Origin: Lumnitzera littorea
Taxonomy: Eukaryota; Streptophyta; Magnoliopsida; Myrtales; Combretaceae
Length of the DNA: 64,000 nucleotides
NCBI GenBank assembly: GCA_024138015.1
Contig: JAMXBB010000011.1
Span: 78,320,953-78,384,952 of the forward strand
Direction of reading: 5' to 3'
The notes under the pieces were generated by a model. It was not told the DNA's origin, ran no database searches, and saw nothing but the letters and a program-made list of their open reading frames with translations. Each line of letters begins with the position of its first letter. The first letter of the stretch is position 1. A program made the translations under genes and the position numbers. This document shows positions 1 through 12,521 of the stretch, piece by piece.

Positions 1-639
1 GTTAGGAAGACGGTCCCCTTTTATTGGCAGTTTGTCCTATTTGTTTCAAGGAATGCAAATTACTCTGTTAATAAAAAATGTTTTCCATTAGAAATATATT
101 TATGAAAATGAAATGTTTTCATGTGTTTGGTTGTATTTGTAAAAATATGGTTGAGACTTTCGGCAGTTGACTCATGAATTTTATGTAAAAACATATTTGC
201 ACCTAGATAAGTTATCATAAGCATATTATCATCAATGCATTATGCTGAACCTTTATGTAAAAATAAAAGTATAAAATGTAGATGAATTTCTAATATTTAT
301 GACTATAACCTCTTTAGCCTTTTTTATAATTCTTCTATTAAGTGATTTCCGTGTTTTTTCTCCTCTAAAGTTTTTTAATGTTAACAACATAATTTGTAGG
401 TCAATTCCGATAAAAATCAAATAGAAAAGATTTTTCTAGAGTTAGAAGACGTGTGGAGACTTGTTGGAAAATGATTTATCTTTTTAAAAAACTCTTAAGT
501 CATTTTTCTAGAAAATGTTAGGTTTTCCTTTAACGGAAAAATCTTTTCCCTTACAAAGGAAAATTTTTTCTACTCAAAAGGCTATTTTCAGCCCAACAAT
601 AAAAAAAGGGGGGAAATGTTTTCCTGAGACAAATGGGCC
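1..639. other. AT-rich sequence, probably intron of the kinesin gene
   Basis: No open frame or recognisable domain is seen. The first supportable kinesin exon downstream begins at an AG acceptor in phase 0 and starts in mid-protein, so this stretch is most simply part of a long intron of that gene. It could equally lie outside a truncated copy. The motor-domain exons are not in the window. Confidence 0.4.
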
Positions 640-1250
640 TTAATTTACATGATGCTGGACATAAAGTTTTTTCATCACCCTGACTGCAAAGATGGAATAG
701 GAGATAAAGGTCTCTTCTGGCATGATCGGTAGAGTAGCATGAGCTCTTTAAGAAATATGCTTTTGCTGAGATCTTTAAATTGACTAGAGAGAAAAACGAT
801 TGTCAGTCAAGCATATGAGTTTTATGGCAAGGGAAATCTGTTTGACAGTGTTCCGGATGGTCAATGTATATAAACCTGTGTAAATCCAATGAAGGAGTTT
901 TCTTTAATTTGGACAACTTGCAAGGGTGAAATTCCGTTTTCGCACACCATCACTGATATTCAATTGGAAGTTCAAGGTTCCACTAGGTGGCCCTTTTTAC
1001 TTGCAATGTTGCTTGAAGAATGAATTTAATGCTGGATAATTTTCAAAGTGGTCATGTTCTGGTTGATAAATACTTTCTTGGTAGGAAAAGGATCAGACAG
1101 TCAAGTGGCTCCTTTTTGATTGTTCATGTACTAATATACATTTGTGTACTCAACTACCCATTGATGGGCAATGGCTGTTCAAATTTGAACAATAGACTCT
1201 GAGATGGTGGCATGGGAATAGTGGGGTAGATACAGAGATGAAAAGAAAGT
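640..1250 (+). mobile_element. degenerate LINE (non-LTR retrotransposon) 3' ORF2 remnant
   Basis: Conceptual translation with frame jumps shows the order typical of the region after the reverse transcriptase in plant LINEs: an FWHDRWS-like block (about 715-735), a LTREKN-like block (about 783-800), WKFKVPL with an FF-type continuation (about 964-1000), then NLMLDNFQSGHVLVDKYFL (from about 1023), which resembles the zf-RVT stretch 'ILT.DNLRRRG...RCYLC'. There are several stops and frameshifts, and the zinc-binding cysteines are lost. It lies immediately upstream of kinesin exons in the same orientation, probably inside an intron. The assignment is from remembered family pattern, not from a search. 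Confidence 0.55.
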
Positions 1251-1527
1251 TTTTCCTCTTTCCCCTGTTTTCGTTCTGCCTGGTAGTTATTGGGATTTGG
1301 ATGGTACAAAAAAAGGTTTTTCTATTATTTAATGAAAGGTTCATGGCATTTGTATGTAAATGGTGTATAGGAACAAAGTTTTAATTTTTCAGTTGTCCTT
1401 AACCTTTTTGCAAGTTTCATGAAATGAAATCAGCAGCATTTCCGGTTATAGACCAAGTTATTAAGTGCTGAAGGTATAAGGCTTGACATAGCAACTTAGG
1501 CTGAAATGCTGTGTGGTTTTTGTGCAG

Positions 1528-4308
1528 AGTGGCACAACTATCACAGACCAAATGGATCTTCTCCGTGAGCAGGTCAAAATGTTAGCCGGAGAGGTAGCGT
1601 TGTCCACTAGCTCGCTGAAAAGATTATCAGAGCAAGCAGTTAACAATCCTGATGATTTGGAACTTAAGGTCTTTGATCTCTCTTCCTGATTCCATTTCAT
1701 TAAGATTATAAATTCTGATGGTAGGTTTGATGATATTTCCTTCTTTTTTGGCTGATTTAGGAGCACATGCAGAAGTTGAAGGATGAAATCGGTGAAAAGA
1801 AACTTCAGATGCACATTCTGGAGAAGCGAATGCTTGGATCACTTCAGGTTACATCTAAGTCATCAAATATCATTGAGATGTCTCAGGTATGCGCCTAATG
1901 CTGCTTACCAATTGGAGGAGCACTTTATGCAATATATAAACTTGCAAAAGAAAGCACATGAATCTGTTGAGCAACTTGCTTTACTTAATTTACTAATACG
2001 AGAAACATGTATTTATTCAGCTTCTTTTGACAAAAAGTTGGTGCTTGTAGGCTTTGTCCAAGCTCACTACTCAGCTTAATGAGAAGACTTTTGAGCTTGA
2101 GGTTTGTTTCTTCCTTCACAGTAATAAGAAATTAAGAATATTACTTCATCGTTGGCTTTAGATATGTTAGGTTGACTTGATAAGGTTTATGTGGCTGGGT
2201 TTTTCAGCTCAAAACAGCTGATAACAGTATACTTCAGGAGCAGCTGCAGATGAAGGTAAATTTTTTTCTTTTTTTTTGTTGCATTGTTTTTAAATTGCAC
2301 ATCCTTCCAATCTTCCATCTGATTGACTATATTATATAATGTTAGATGTCAGAGAACACAGAGATGCAAGAGAAAATTTTCATGTTGAGGCAGCAAATTG
2401 ATTTGTCATCAGAGAGTGGCTTTAATAAGCCAAGTCATAATGGGGATAGCAGGGCTACTCAACATATACCTAATTCTGAAAATTTATCAGAAAAGGATAA
2501 CAAAAGAATGGAAAGGAGTTTCAATGAAGAAGCTTGTACAGATGAGAACACACCTACAAGTGTCATGAGTTTGCACAGAATGTTATATAAAGATGACTGT
2601 GGAGAACAATGCAATGATGACCCTTTGAATTGTCAACTTGCCATGCGGGTACTTGTCATAATTTATATCATATCTAGAGCAATTTTCTTCCATGATCCAC
2701 TTATGATCTGTTTATGTCATCTTTTATTGGTTTCTGTTGATGATGGAGTAATTGCTTTCTTAGCTTAAGAGTCATAAGAATGACTGGTCTTGTACTTCTG
2801 TTTATTTCCCACTACAGACTGCAGAGCTAGAAGATTTGAAGCAAGAGAGGATTAGGTTGATAGAACAAAAGGATGGACTGGAAGTTCAAACCCAAAAACT
2901 TGAAGAGGAAGCATCATATGCAAAAGAGTTGGCATCAGCTGCTGCAATTGAACTTAAGAATCTCGCTGGGGAAGTAACTAGACTTACCTATGAAAACGCA
3001 AAGTTGAGAGGTGATCTGGCTGCCGCTAAAGAGACTTCAGGCAGGTCAAATGGGAGCAGATCTATTTCACGTGGTTCTAGGCAGTATTCTGATGCTCGGC
3101 CTGATGGTCGTCTTAAGAAACCAGATGATGGATGGATGATCGAAGAGCTGCAAAGAGAATTGGATGGGAAACTTCGAAGAGAAGCTGACTTGGAGACTAT
3201 CATATCTGAGAAAGATGAGATAGAAGATGAACTGAGAAGAAAACTGAATGAAGCAAAACAGCATGAAGAAAACCTGGAAAATGAGATTGCCAATATGTGG
3301 GTACTGGTTACAAAATTAAGGAAGTCTGGTGGAAATGCTGACGACTTGACGTGTGGAGCAGTTCCTGCCTCCAACATTTTACATGGTGGAGTGGGGAACG
3401 CTTCCCTCCCATCTAATTGTCAACTTTCCAGAGATGATAATTACAAAGCCATGGATGAAAATATTACATTTGAGGCATTGAAAGCTAGCTACCAAAAGGA
3501 AAGGGAACGATGCAAGGAGTTTGAGTGTTTGATTTCAAGATTACAGGTATGCTTTTATCTCTAGAAACCAAAGTATATTTAATGTTGCTCTCAACCAACA
3601 GATACTTGTGCATTATAGGCTCATCATAATACTTGCGAATGCTTTGGGTTTATATTTTGATGCTTCATTTGACCTGCCTGAAGCTACTATAAGGTCTTTA
3701 TAAGTTACAAGTCTGCAAATATGGGAACTTTTCTCAGAATCAAGGTCCTGTTTTATCCACCTAGCTTTAGAGCTGTAACAATTTTAAGTAACAATTACCA
3801 GGGAATAATTCTATATGACCAGGTCACTCCAATTTTCTGGATTCTCTACTATCTTTCTATAATGGATGAGCAAAATATTGTTATTGTTATGTTACTTTGG
3901 ATGATTGGTAGTAAGTAGCTTACTTATAGAAGTGCAGTTATCATCTTTGTCGAAATTACATAAAAACTGTTTTATCTGACAACTCTTGTACGTCTCACCA
4001 AGACAAAAAAGAAAAGGTTTTCCAAGCTGCTTGAAAGCTGGCAATTTCTGGTCACCATAACGTTAGTTTTTTTGGGCCAACAGATTTAGATATTCACCAT
4101 AGACAGGTGTGTAAAGCTACATGTCTAAATAAGAGAAATGCAAAAGATTTTTCTGTAAGTTTGGTGTTTTAGAGTATCTGATGAAGCTTATATGCTGCAT
4201 CAGGGTGACGATGTTTCTGGTCTGGATGCTGCTGCTCTTGAAGAATTGCAAAACCTTCATGTCGAGGCCATAACAAAGATTTGCCATGCAAAGGTGACGT
4301 TTTCATAG
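1528..4308 (+). CDS. kinesin-like protein of the KIN-7 subfamily, C-terminal half (5' partial)
   Basis: Seven exons, all in phase 0: 1528-1668, 1761-1886, 2051-2101, 2208-2255, 2346-2648, 2818-3546 and 4204-4308. Together they give about 500 residues ending at TAG 4306-4308. The first exon carries MDLLREQVKMLAGEVALS followed by LKRLSEQAVN, a block typical of the stalk of plant KIN-7 (CENP-E/MKRP-like) kinesins. The long sixth exon is a coiled coil (ERIRLIEQKDGLEVQTQKL, then ELKNLAGEVTRLTYENAKL, then a Ser/Arg-rich hinge and more heptads). The last exon holds LEELQNLHVEAITKICHAK. KIN-7 kinesins are plus-end-directed microtubule motors; some plant members have mitochondrial or plastid targeting, but the motor and N terminus lie outside this window, so cargo and location cannot be judged. 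The final four codons after CHAK overlap a possible GT donor at 4294, so the true C terminus could be in a further unseen exon. Confidence 0.85.
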
Positions 4309-7116
4309 GTAAGTCTGCTACTTCCTGGCGAGGTTCTTAGATTAAGCTCCGTCAAAGTCATTCAACATGCTGTCTTAAGGAAAGGGAAACTAATGGTCTT
4401 AGGGTAGGATCTGCTAGTTGCACTTGGAGGCAGGGGAGATGGAACGATTTCCTTGACTCTTGACTTAACTTCCTTGACCTAGGATAGGAGTCCAGATCTA
4501 GAGCTGATGTTGACAGATATATTATGACATAGCTTTCTTTAGCGGAAATGGCTATTGATCTGATTTCAGATGCGTGTTCTCTTGCCTCTGCTCAATGAAA
4601 AGTGTGATTCTTGATTCCCCCAAATATTTGGCATCAGGTGAATTGAAAGACAAAATGCATGCTATTGGAATTGCTGCAGCTGAAGCCAGCTTTTTTGCAT
4701 AGGATGCTTCCTCTTTAGTTTTTTGGTTCGAGTGTCCAGTCCGTCATTTTGTTCTGTCAACCTAACCCTCTCTTGCTGTAAATCTTCTGGAAACCAACCT
4801 GTAGTCTTGGCAATTTTAGCAACATTGGGCCTGCTCATGAATTGCATCACTAACACTTTGATAATTAAAAATCCTATAGCATCTTAAAAAAGCTTCCGCA
4901 TGTTTGCAGTTTGCTCATTTGGACATAGCAATCAATGTATTGTCTGTCTGAAACGTTGAACGATTATTTGGAAGACATTACTCTCGGATTATACGAATGT
5001 ACAGAAACTAATTACTAATGATGAAGGGTCAGCACTTGAAGAAAAAACAGTCCATGGTAATTTAATAGTTTATTTGGGTACGTACTGGATGCTAGGTCGA
5101 ATTGCATATGGGAAGCAACATGCTTTATGGCACGGGACCACAAGCTATGAATTGATTGTGTTGTTAATTTGCCCTAAGAGGCAAAACCACTAGAATTCGG
5201 TCGGTGTGCGATAAATGAATGTTTCATGCTTATTCATGAAATATTTCCAGCAGGGTGATGGATTGGTTAATCATGCCGTTATGTTATGCAGTGTGCTAGT
5301 AATATCGCGTTTCATGGTGCATGATGCTTCCGACCAAAGGGAATTTTGACATCGAGTTTGTGTGATTCTTTCAGCATAATCTGCATTATTTAATTAGCTT
5401 GCTATTAATAATTATGGATCACGAACACGGATAAAATCTGTTTTAACATTATTCAAGACACTTGTTCGAAATCTCTCAATTAAGTTTAAGATAATAAATC
5501 TTTACAATTAAGATTTAACTTGTATCGTGAAATCTCTCAAGTTTTTACATTTTTCATGACACTTGTTCGAAACAACTAGTCTTGTTGGACACCAATCTCA
5601 GCTCAAGTCATTCCTATTTAAATGGAATCTGCGGTGTCAAATAATGGTGTGCTTCCTCGTTGTACTGAGATAATAAATCTGTACTTGTCTTGATGGATTT
5701 TTAGGCAGTTTATCACCAGAAAGAATTGAAGCAATGTCATTAAAATTACATGTTTTTCAACGATCGAATTGTAGGATTTAAAGACTATAGCTCTGATAGG
5801 AATAAATAGTTGGAAGATTTAAAGAACAAGGAAACAGTTTCGCAGGCACTCCTAGGAAATCAATGACCGACTCCAAAGTAAACCCTTGTTCTGCATATCC
5901 TTTGTTGGAGTCCTGTTAAAATTCCAATACAAGTCATCATCCAATTAAGAAATCCTTAGTTCCAGCTATAGCTCACTGGATTGAGGTAAGAAATCTTCTG
6001 GTGGTGGGTGAATAAATGCTCCTAATGTAATTGCCCCATGAAGCTGAAGCAGTGAAGCTATAAGAAATGGACTCCAGTAATCAACAGGGAATATATGTAT
6101 ATAAATATTTCAAATAGAATTTAATTGGAAAAAATCTTTGGAATTAATATATTTCAATTGACAGGCGGTAATACATCATTACATAGGAAAAAAGAAAGAA
6201 TACAGTTGTGGACTCTGAATCATTAACCAAAATATATAATAACCTTCCAGTCCACAATATTATGCAAAATACTTTCTTTTTCAGCCATTGAGGATACATG
6301 AAACCTTGGAAGGAAGGGTAAAAGACAACCTTACCAACTCTTATTAATCTAAATGAAAGACACACATCTGCAAGGGAGAAATATCAGACAAGTTACATAT
6401 AATATTTCTGTTAAAATTGGAAAATTCAAATGTCCAGCCTTTGTTTATGATGAATACGTAACGCCTCCAATTAAACTGATATAGATTTGTCTAGAGTAGA
6501 TTGAAAAAAATGAAAAGGAGAAATCTGTTTTTTACCCACTCATTAGCGTTATGGTTATCTGGGTGTTGTCCTGAGGTACAATAAGGAATAGAGGTAAGTT
6601 ATATACAGCAAAAGATAAGCAAGTCCTTTTGAATTAATCCGATAAATTCGTTCAAACACAGGTATAGGTCGTCTTCCTTGTTCTACCTTATATATTTACT
6701 TGCATATTATTTTCTTTTTCAGGTACACATATTGGTTCTATGTATATAGTTTGAAAAACATTCGGCTAATTCACCTAGTTATTAGCATCTTCTACAAGTT
6801 GGGCGTAGGCAACAAGTTCGGAGATGCGTTTACTTGCAGTACATTCATGAAGGATTACGACAGAAACAATGGGCATCCTCTAACGTTAGTTTGAGACTTC
6901 TATTGTTTAACAAGCTCTGTACTGTCTCATATATGCAAAAAGCCTATGGTAGTTACAGCTGTTCCCTATGTTTGACAAGGGAAATAATAGTTTTGTATCC
7001 TCATCACTGTACAAACTCATCTGAGATTTTATGCAGCTGGAAAATATGCTTCCTCCCTTATTCTTGACATTATAGCTCCTCCTTGGACTCACAAGTATCA
7101 AAATGGGCTGCATAAG
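4309..7116. other. intergenic spacer downstream of the kinesin gene
   Basis: AT-rich sequence with only short random frames. It contains the antisense kinesin exon fragment at 4669-4790. Around 5450-5575 a short phrase (acacttgttcgaaa) recurs with flanking AT-rich text, a weak dispersed repeat. Nothing else could be assigned. The right edge is set where similarity to the duplicated protease segment begins. Confidence 0.5.
4669..4790 (-). pseudogene. antisense fragment of the KIN-7 coiled-coil exon
   Basis: Read on the minus strand, this segment aligns over about 120 bp with the start of the sixth kinesin exon (about 2829-2951), at roughly 85% identity by eye. It encodes LQQERVRLTEQNDGLDTRTKK against LKQERIRLIEQKDGLEVQTQK in the gene. 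A one-base deletion just after KK breaks the frame before the RKHPMQKSW stretch, where the gene reads EEEASYAKE. Similarity stops on both sides, and no promoter or neighbouring exons are present. This is a dead inverted partial duplicate about 0.5 kb from the stop codon of its source gene, or of a paralogue. Confidence 0.75.
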
Positions 7117-7234
7117 GCTGAGAAAAACCTTCATTATAATCACGAACCATGCTGTTAATAAAACAGGAAAAAAATTTCCTGGTAAGAATGTGCAGAATGT
7201 GTGACTCAACATAATAAAATTACTCGAGAATGGT

Positions 7235-9772
7235 TTAGGACTTCAGAAGCCTGTCACAGTTTGCAGGTGCCCATCCAATTTGCTTCTTTTCGTTGTCATA
7301 AATGATCAGTTTATCTAGCATAGAAATGTCTGCAAATGATACATTTTGTTACCACGTGCCAAAGAGAATGATTGCATTCGCATTAAGAGTACAACCAGAA
7401 AAATGACCACATACCTCCGAGTATATTGAGGTCTCCCAAATTTACTTCACTGCCATTTAAGATCCCCAAACATGCATTACCATGTTTCTGCAAAACAAGA
7501 TTTTTAAATTATACTGGGTGTCACATGTATAATTTCAGATAAAAGGTGGCAGATATTTACAGAAATGATCAAGTAAGATTCTGGAGGCAGCTGCAACTGT
7601 GTACTCTTGGCATTTTTGAAGTTCAATGCCATGGGCCTAAAGTAGTTCTTGACTTCATCAACGGATTTGAAAGGTTTTGCCCCCTTCCAGCAGACTGGAA
7701 GGGAATTATCCTCAGCCGCATCTTTCAATGGCTTTCTTTTCAGATCTCCCTTAATCTGAGATAAAAAGCTGGTGTAAGTGCACATGCTACACAATATATT
7801 ACGATCTAAGTCAAACTGACAATAGTTAGACAGTGATGGTTCCATCTACCAGATCAAGCACAGCCTTGTAAGCTTTAGAAATGAAGTACGTGTAGGAGCT
7901 ACCGCTGTCAAAAAGAACTTGAAGACCTTTGATGCCAGTAGATTTGGCATTGTAAAGAAGTTCGGCAGGACCTGAGGCATAGTTTTTGCTGAAATAGAAA
8001 AGAGAGTATTACATGAGCCTTTCCAGGACAAAAGATTAGTTTGACAATGCTTGAAAACAAAAAGACATCAAATTTCCTACTCCACTGAAGTAGTCGCCAT
8101 TGGTGTCCAGGAAACTTGTGAAGGAACAACATCATCTCCAAAAAATAGGTAGCCTCCATCTCGACTACTCAAACAGTGACCTAATACATTTCTGATCATT
8201 CCCATGCCATGTAGTTGAGTTATAATACTAACTTTGCCACTGCCAAGACCAAGGACACCAACAGTGGGAGGAGGTGGTACATGGCCAGAATAATGTTGAT
8301 TATAACCACAGCTATATGCAGAAAATCAGTGAACATGGTCAGCCAAGAGCATTGGGGAGACTTCATTGAACTAAAGGATGCATACTCATCACCATGGTAT
8401 GTGTGGTTTTATTAGCAGCTATTTCAAATTTAGATGAGAACTTCTGGAAATGGGAATAGGTTACTAGTAATATAGATGATCTAAGCTGCAGCAAAAGAAA
8501 GAAATCTCACCCAAACATCAGACGAGGTCCAAATGTAGATCCATTGGATAGTTGTAAGGGAAAATAGTCATTTATTAGAACACCAAGAGATGACCCACTA
8601 TCAGCATAGCTAACCTCATAGTCACATTGGTCATCTGGGCTCTTGCATGGTTGGTCTCCCTGTGTTTGGACTGCAGTACAAACAGGGTCGTCACAGCTTA
8701 CCAGGTTGTTGCTGTTAGGTTTGTACAACAGATGGCGAGGCTGTGCAGATATTGTGTATGATTTTGTCAATTAAATTCACAATCAAAATTAGAATGCCAA
8801 GTTACTAAATGCAGCTAGAAAACTCCAAACACAGGTAACCCATACATAATTAGTGAAATGTTATATAGAAATAGATCTCAATGTTAGAAAGGGCTAAAGA
8901 GTTGCTACCTTAGTGCAACCAGTGCAAGGTGCATCACATTGAACCCAGGTGAGATCGCTGCCAGTGTCAATGTCAAAGTCATAAAGTTTGGGAGGGCGCC
9001 CTATGTTGAGAGAAGTGGAATAGTACCTGCAGATTGAAAGAACCAAAAAACATAATCATAGCCATCAACCAAGGAATCCAAAGATATAGCAGCAGATTTC
9101 CTCAAATTGTACCCAAGAAAGCACTTACGGTGGTAAAAGCAAAGACATAGAGTGCGGGGAATAAAGCACTTTTAGTTTTAGTCACGGATGATGCTTGTCT
9201 CTCTCTTTTAGATAAAAAGACTAACAAAAAGCCTTTACCAACGGATTATGAAAATGAGTGCCATTCCAGACAAAGCTAAAGACTTTATGGGTCCCAATCC
9301 AATGGGGTTAAGAACAAACATAAAATCAAAACCTTTTCCTCTTTCGGCTACAAATAATCCGAACATTTCAAGACTCAGAAGAATATTACAAAAAGAAAAC
9401 CTCAATTTCATCGATATTCTCTCTCTACAGGAAATATCCAACAGAAACTTCAACAAACCCAAAATAGATACGAAAGCAAACAACAATATAAACAATTAAA
9501 AATTGACCCACAGAAAAGGGGGAAAAAGATACAAAATTTGGAGTTAATATAAAGTAAAAGAAGGAGAGAGGAATAGCAAATTCATACCCGAGGGGGTAAA
9601 CATTCCCAGAAAGAGGTAGGACGATCGAGGACCCAAAACGCTTAACATCCGCTGATTTTTTCCAGAATCTCGGAATATCCGAATATGTTTCCCTAAAGGA
9701 TGCAAACAAAACCACAAGGCAGACACCCAGAATACATGGCCTTAAGTTCTTGCTATCACTATGAATCATCAT
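7235..9772 (-). CDS. ASP1: Asp1/nucellin-like aspartic protease, copy A
   Basis: Eight exons in transcript order: 9772-9588, 9026-8909, 8740-8511, 8311-8081, 7988-7850, 7755-7561, 7487-7415 and 7329-7235. All introns are GT-AG and phases close exactly (1266 bp, 421 residues). The start is the first of two adjacent ATGs, conserved in copy B and followed by a hydrophobic signal peptide (LRPCILGVCLVVLFAS). First catalytic motif DTGSDLTW has Asp82; the flap Tyr is about 146 in YEVSYADSGSS; the second catalytic motif FDSGSSYTYF has Asp282; the C terminus is IGWAPANCDR. Paired cysteines (QCDAPCTGC, PCKSPDDQCDYE) and GCGY are typical of plant atypical A1B pepsin-like proteases of the Asp1/nucellin group, which enter the secretory pathway. 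Substrate is unknown. There is no plant-specific insert. An in-frame KST triplet in exon 6 and an extra GDQ-type triplet in exon 3 distinguish it from copy B. Confidence 0.9.
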
Positions 9773-10083
9773 CTCTTGGAGACGATTGTGATGTATTGAC
9801 ACGCCCCAGAAACAAAGATAAGAACTGTTTAGTGTAATTTGATGACACAAGGCAAGAGTAGAACAGACAGAGGAGGGTTTTTGTCTTGTGGCTGTTAGTA
9901 CTTGATTTCAGAGCATTCAGCTATCATCACATGAGAAAGAGTAACAACAAGCTTTCAGACAGAGAGAGGGCTAGAGAGAGAGATGGGATTATTAGTTTGG
10001 ATCGGAAGCTTCCATTCATCGAGAGAGCGAAGACTAGTCATAAAAGCCGCGTTTGGGTCCACGGGAATTCGACTGACTGGTAG
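9773..10083 (-). promoter_or_regulatory. 5' UTR and proximal upstream region of Asp1-like copy A
   Basis: This region aligns with the upstream region of copy B. It carries a purine (GA) tract at about 9960-9982, which reads as a CT-rich leader on the coding strand. A minus-strand ATG at 9850 is in frame with the gene, but the extra N-terminal peptide is not signal-like and is not conserved with copy B, so it is treated as leader. No clear TATA box could be fixed. Confidence 0.4.
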
Positions 10084-12341
10084 TTTACCGAATTTAGTAT
10101 TTCTTATGATTGGTTTCTCCCGGCATTTTATCCAAAAGCGACACCCAACTTAAATTTCCTTGTTTTTTTTTTAGTTTTTGGCACTAACCTTGTTAATGGC
10201 ATCAAAAACTTATTAAGTTTTCAAATTTTACAATTTATTAACTTATATCTTATCCTTAACTTAGTTTGATAAACAAGTGTATTTATTGATTTATAGTATG
10301 GATGAGTACATGATCACTTCTACTGGAAAAATGACTCAAATACTAGTACTTAATAATTTTTTCTATTATTTAATAGTCAATTTCATCAAGTGATCGATTA
10401 TTAAAACTTTAATTGTTAACTAAACTACACTAATCTACAATCTAGAGTGATTGATACAATGATTACAAGAACAATTACGAAAATACAATTAACATATAGA
10501 TTTGCTTCATTACTTAGTATAATTTTACTAAAATACTCTTTATCTTAATACTTATTAATTGCGAGAAATTATAGTATGTAAGTATTCTTCTTAGAACTAT
10601 ACTTATTAATTGTGGGAAATTATAGTATGTAGGCGTTTTTCTCAGAACTACTTACTTCTAATCTTAATGTGTCTATTGGAATTTCTTCCTAATTAATAAC
10701 CAACTAAGATTGCATTAATGTCATGTTAATTTATCAATTTCTCTATAGATGCAGTAATTTTTCTAATAATATCTCTATTATTAAGAGTAAATTGTTTTAA
10801 TAAACTAGATTTATTTAATAAAATTGTCTCTCGACATATTTTATCAAAATTTATCCTAAATCAATGCCGTGCACTATATTGTACTTAGATTCATTAAATG
10901 TCATCTATCAAATTAACAAAAGTTAGGAAATTACTTTTTCAAGCACATGATTATACTAAAGATGTAGCAAACCTTAACGGACTATTCACAAATGATAAAA
11001 CAACAATATAAACTAATAGGAAACATAATTACACGGAAATAAAGCATGGAATAAGTTAAAAGTAAAACCCCCTTTTTATTCCATTGAAGAAGTTTGATGA
11101 ATACACGAACAATGAGTTCTCGTCTCTCTCTCTCTCGTGATTCCAAGAAAGTATAGTACACACTAGGAATTGATATAGAAGATAATTAAAAAAAAAAAAA
11201 TGTAAGATTGGGTACAAGGATAAGTAAAATAGATGTGTTGTAGACAGGCGATGTATTGTGCTTGATCTCTGAAAAATTGATGTCTTATCCAAAAATTATC
11301 ATATCTTTTTATATTCTCCCCATAAAAAAAAAAAAAAACTTGAATCTATCTCTTTGCGGCATCACTTGACGTTTCCTATGTACTGGTTTGTGTGAAAAGA
11401 ACAGTTTTGCCTCTTTCTATCATGCTCGTAACTCGAGGCGTGATAGTCTCGAAATAAATTATTCTTTACTAATTATGACCATTATTGAAACCGTAAACTC
11501 CTAGTCACATTATTAGACCTCACTATGCCTGTAACCATGGCTGTGATTATCCTTCTACTGTTCAATCATGGCTATGATTAATAGGGGGATTGACCAAGCT
11601 TTCTTAATTACTATTGTGATTGAGGGTGTGACTAGGGTTGGATTCTATTATCACGCTTGTGATTGATGCTGGTTCACTTATTTCCTCCCCTTTCACGACT
11701 GTGACTAACTTGAAAGTTGTTATTCTTGTGTATACTTTATCCTTTTACTCATAATTTATCTGAAATCATTATTTTATTTAATTAAGTACCCAATCTAAAG
11801 AATTAAATCATATTTATAATCACTTTTATGCCTAAACATACTTTGAAAGTTTAAAATAATTTACACTTATCAATAGGTATAAGAACACTTATGCCTTTGT
11901 TATTAGGAGAAAAATTGTGATAAGAAAAATCACCAAAACTAAAACAAAAATTAAATGAATTCAACTTAAATCGAATAAGATAAAAACTTGATAGGAAATT
12001 ACCCTGTATAAGTGTTGTTATATCTCTCATTCCCCATGGAGTGTGGTATGATTTGTGGAAAATGATTCGATTATCTTAAAACTCTAGTGAATATTACAAA
12101 CACAATACACCTTATATAAACCCAATTCATTTATCTTTGCTTTTTCCCATAAAAATATGGATTTTGAAACTTTTAGTTAAGTCAAATTTTCTTATTAGTT
12201 GGATTTTCAAATAGATATTAAGCTTTTCATAATACCATCTACAAAGTTTGGACTTAATGAGCTTGTCCCATATCTATGTATTTGCATCTTAATAGACTAA
12301 GTCATAGGGCATCGATCTAGATTGGAGTAGCAGGTTGGTGC
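10084..12341. other. upstream flank of copy A, no gene
   Basis: AT-rich, with short frames only. A 50-bp tandem duplication is visible (10549-10598 and 10599-10648, beginning 'atacttattaatt'). The part from about 12060 to 12341 aligns with 24010-24325 of unit B, showing that it belongs to the duplicated segment. The stretch 11400-11750 contains loosely repeated 'catggctgtgatta' phrases. Confidence 0.5.
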
Positions 12342-12521
12342 TATCACGTCCCAAATAAGAAAAGTCATAACATTTCTGCTGTATAAACTAACTTATAATA
12401 GAAGTTAACTTTATAACTGCTATTGTAGATGTAGCCTATACAAAACATACTTGATTCAATCAACTTGAAGTATCTAGTTTGATACCTGTTGTTAACGGAA
12501 CCTATAATATAGTGTGAATCC

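Noticed and set aside
8507..8770. Stand-alone small protein starting MTKSYTIS
   Set aside because: The first residues are intron; the remainder is exon 3 of the spliced protease gene.
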